Assembly (NCBI RefSeq): GCF_032854445.1
Contig: NC_088302.1
Coordinates: 21,957,788-22,021,787, forward strand
Reading direction: 5' to 3'
Source of the DNA: Liolophura sinensis
Taxonomy: Eukaryota; Mollusca; Polyplacophora; Chitonida; Chitonidae
DNA length: 64,000 nt
Part shown: positions 61,300 to 64,000 of the stretch, one piece after another
How the letters are laid out: every line of letters begins with the position of its first letter
Numbering within the stretch: position 1 is the first letter of the stretch
Made by a program: the position numbers and the translations under genes
Notes under the pieces: model-generated
What the model was told of the DNA's origin: nothing
Database searches by the model: none
Seen by the model: only the letters and a program-made list of their open reading frames with translations

Positions 61300-62700
61300 C
61301 CAACGATTGTGAGTGTTTTTTTCTGGTTTCCGGTCAGTTGCTGTAATTGCTGTGTTAATGTCGTTCCGCTAACACGGTCTTCATTCACCGTCACATCCGA
61401 TCTAAAAGCTACTTACGGGTATATATATGAATTTCAGCAATGGCTTTGTAGCCAGCGTGACGACGGCTTCTCCATTAATTCCGCAGCCTAACGAATAACA
61501 GTTGGTCTTCCACTAGCCTCGTTTTGTCCACCGATTGCTCGCCTCCATGATTCTTATCTGTAAAAGCAAAAAAGGCATGAGTGTAAATACATAGGCCTAA
61601 CACCTTATAATAGCCAGCCCGTAAAAACAAAGTCAATACATTCTTCCTACATGTTGTACAACAATGGTTTTCCGTACGTAACAAGGTAGAATGTACTGGC
61701 TATCAACAAATGAAGCCGGTCAGTTAGAATTTCTCATTGATCTTGTGACAGAAACGCAGGCTATGGTCCAATATGTGGTTGGTTCAAACCCCAAACGAGA
61801 AAGGTTACACTTCTGTCACACACTGGGAAGTCAGTGATACATCCACCATAGCATAAACTCATCAGTATCTATAACCATATATGTTTTTTCCTAATACAAT
61901 ATGGCATGGCTTACTTAAACGAACGTCAACGCCTTTTTCCCGGTTGCGTTTAATTTCATATGCTTGGACTAGAAGGCTACACTTCACTTTACACTGGATG
62001 AAGTGGCCTTCAAGGGCTGCTCTCAAACTGTGTAATCAGAGGGCGATAAATCACAAATCGATCCATCTCCATCCGGTGTCTCTCCAAGACAGAAAGCGAT
62101 AGAAAGCCATTACGTGCTATTACAGGTCATTCTGAAATATGGCAACCCTATAATCGCCTTCGTTAAGACATTTCTACCGTGTCACGTGGTCATATCGTTG
62201 TCCAACAAAGAAGGAAGCCCATAATTTCAAATTTTGAATCTTTATAATGGTCACGTCTGTGAGTTATGACATTTTATACAATGGTATAATCGTTCTACAT
62301 TGCATGAATTTGTGATCTAGAGATAACAGGAAACAGGTTCTCGTGTAAATTAGCAATTTACACCAGGTGCGGGTAGAATAACATTAAGATGGCCAACGGA
62401 ACTGCGCTTGCCCAGTGGTACCCCGATCTGGCACCGGAATTTAGGCGCAGTGACACAAATAATATGAAAATGTACATGTACCAAGAAAAAGTATGGTTAT
62501 AAGGAAAATGAAAAAGATATGCTGAAAAAAATTTTTAAGGCATATTTTATATTCCTTAATAGACACTCTGTTTATGCATATTTTCCGTCAGTAGTCAGGA
62601 TAATTCGGAAATGAGGTCATTGATGAACATACTGCGAACGCGGGACCAAAGTTGTTGTGACAGCTATCACCGTTGACGTGACCACGACAGGCTAGTGAAA
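61300..62700. other. No gene seen
   Basis: Short frames only, no recognised repeat. Confidence 0.45.
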
Positions 62701-62716
62701 TTCTCCACTGACCGCT

Positions 62717-62744
62717 GCGGCGTAAAAAACAATTTTTACGCCGC
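62717..62744. repeat. Perfect 12-bp inverted repeat (hairpin)
   Basis: GCGGCGTAAAAA and TTTTTACGCCGC are separated by ACAA. The arm resembles the GGCGTAAAAC part of the SINE tail, but here both orientations meet. Confidence 0.9.
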
Positions 62745-62880
62745 AATGTACTTTAATGCGTTAGGCCACATCTTAAGAAGTGAAAACCTCCGATCTGACC
62801 AGCTGGATCGACCATCCGGGGCAGGGTATCCCTGACTAGCTCTCTCAGTGCTAGGGGAGGTGTAAATGGCTACTATGACT

Positions 62881-62949
62881 GAAGTAAACTAAAAAGAGAC
62901 CGTATTTCACTAGTTACGTGTGACCATTTGCCAGCTATCATACTGTCGT
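62881..62949 (-). repeat. Dispersed repeat, copy 2
   Basis: The reverse complement contains CGACAGTATGATAGCTGGCA, AATGGTCACACGTAACTAGT and ATACGGTCTCTTTTTAG, aligning along its length to 41535-41615. Confidence 0.75.
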
Positions 62950-64000
62950 TCCTGCCGTACGGGTGGATGTTAATACTGGTAACGGATTATTGGCGAGATC
63001 AACTGATTTGTGTCGTCACTGACAACATGTAGCCCTGGATGAAGGTCTACAGACTTGGATATTTCCGACACATACTTACCCCTGTCACCAGATATTACCG
63101 CACGCAGTGTGCCATACAAACATTGGAAAAAGAGATAGGGTTTTTTATGTGGGCGGTGGAAAAGACTTTTTTATTTGCAACATAAAGACTGGACATTTTT
63201 GATTGGCCATGATTTTGACTGGGAAATTAAAATAGATAAATGAGCATGTGTACGTAGAATTTTGCTGTTGTTTTTCGTTGTTTATTCTTTGTAGTTGCTA
63301 AGTGTAGGCCTACATAGATCTGTCAGTCAGTGTAGAGTAAGTATTCCGACCTCAAGTTAAACATGATGACCTACATGTAGATTGCACGGCTTTATGTTGA
63401 TGACGTCGTATAGCTTGTTTTCATACGTGTGTGTTACCAACGTATCCTCCCTGCTTGTTTATAAAACAAGGTCTATTCTCACGTCAACTGTGTGACAAGA
63501 GAGATGATTTTATTTTTGGATACTGCTGACAGCCCATTTAATTATAGCAATATCCCAGAAAGCCCTGTACATGTCGTATAAACATCGCGTCTAATTACAT
63601 ATCCTAGAGCAAACATCGACGACTTTGGTCTATGACATAGAACAGCAATCAGGGATTTACTATCAAAAAGTTTCTTAAGTTTTGCCAAACATATCAGCCA
63701 TTAATAGCCAGCTACCATCGAAGCGTGAAAGATCTATTGCGCTATGCTTTATTAGTATCTATCTAATTCCGCTAAACTCGGCACTAGTGGGTGCATAAAC
63801 ATACCGTTTATTATTTTTTTATGATATCACCGTTGTGTTCATATGAACAATAACAATAAAGGCGTAACTGAGATACCTGTATGTTTTTTATTGCTCCATA
63901 ATATGAGATATTGTACCATACCAGCCTGAACCTTTTCAATGCTTTAAACATAAAGTATACTGCGTACTGGCCTGTTATTACACACGTGTGCCTTTCCGGC
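62950..64000. other. No gene seen
   Basis: AT-rich unique sequence with no convincing frame or repeat. Confidence 0.45.

Overview
The window is animal nuclear DNA, most probably from a mollusc. It is AT-rich, has almost no long open frames, and carries many copies of a tRNA-headed SINE. The core of that SINE (from GTGGGTTTCCCCCGGG through TTTCCTCCCACCATAATG) and its tail (CGTAAAACACCAATCAAATA followed by AAATA repeats) match what is known of the RUDI-type V-SINEs of molluscs. Several other tRNA-headed SINE families are also present. Bivalve, gastropod and other classes cannot be told apart from this sequence.

Only one gene is recognised with confidence. The first coding exon of a small-conductance calcium-activated potassium channel (SK, KCNN family) lies on the minus strand at 3822-4649. 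It encodes a long low-complexity N-terminal tail and the start of the channel core with segment S1, and it ends at a consensus GTAAGT donor. The remaining exons must lie beyond the left edge, so 1-3821 is intron. Just upstream (4692-5011) is an open frame behind a strong splice acceptor. It is either the 5' leader of the same exon or the end of an unidentified coding unit.

Layout: 1-3.8 kb is KCNN intron with an AT-repeat duplication, poly-C tracts and a rearranged SINE. 3.8-5.0 kb is the KCNN first coding exon and its leader. 5-10 kb has no gene but holds a 35-bp repeat array, a G-rich tract and a possible regulatory cluster. 10-19 kb is SINE-rich. 19-23 kb is mostly unique sequence. 23-36 kb is a set of at least four diverged copies of a 1.5-3.5 kb local unit. 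36-41.5 kb is mostly unique. 41.5-48 kb holds a palindromic MITE-like element, a 40-bp minisatellite and several SINEs. 48-51 kb is mostly unique. 51-56.5 kb is a second SINE cluster. 56.5-64 kb is mostly unique, with a dispersed repeat near 62.9 kb.

There is no operon, CRISPR array, rRNA, functional tRNA or intact autonomous transposon. The main observations are the diverged segmental array at 23-36 kb, the 220-bp terminal-inverted-repeat element, SINEs that have grown internal minisatellites, and SINE families with different heads that share one LINE-type tail. All homology calls come from reading and aligning by eye; no search was run.
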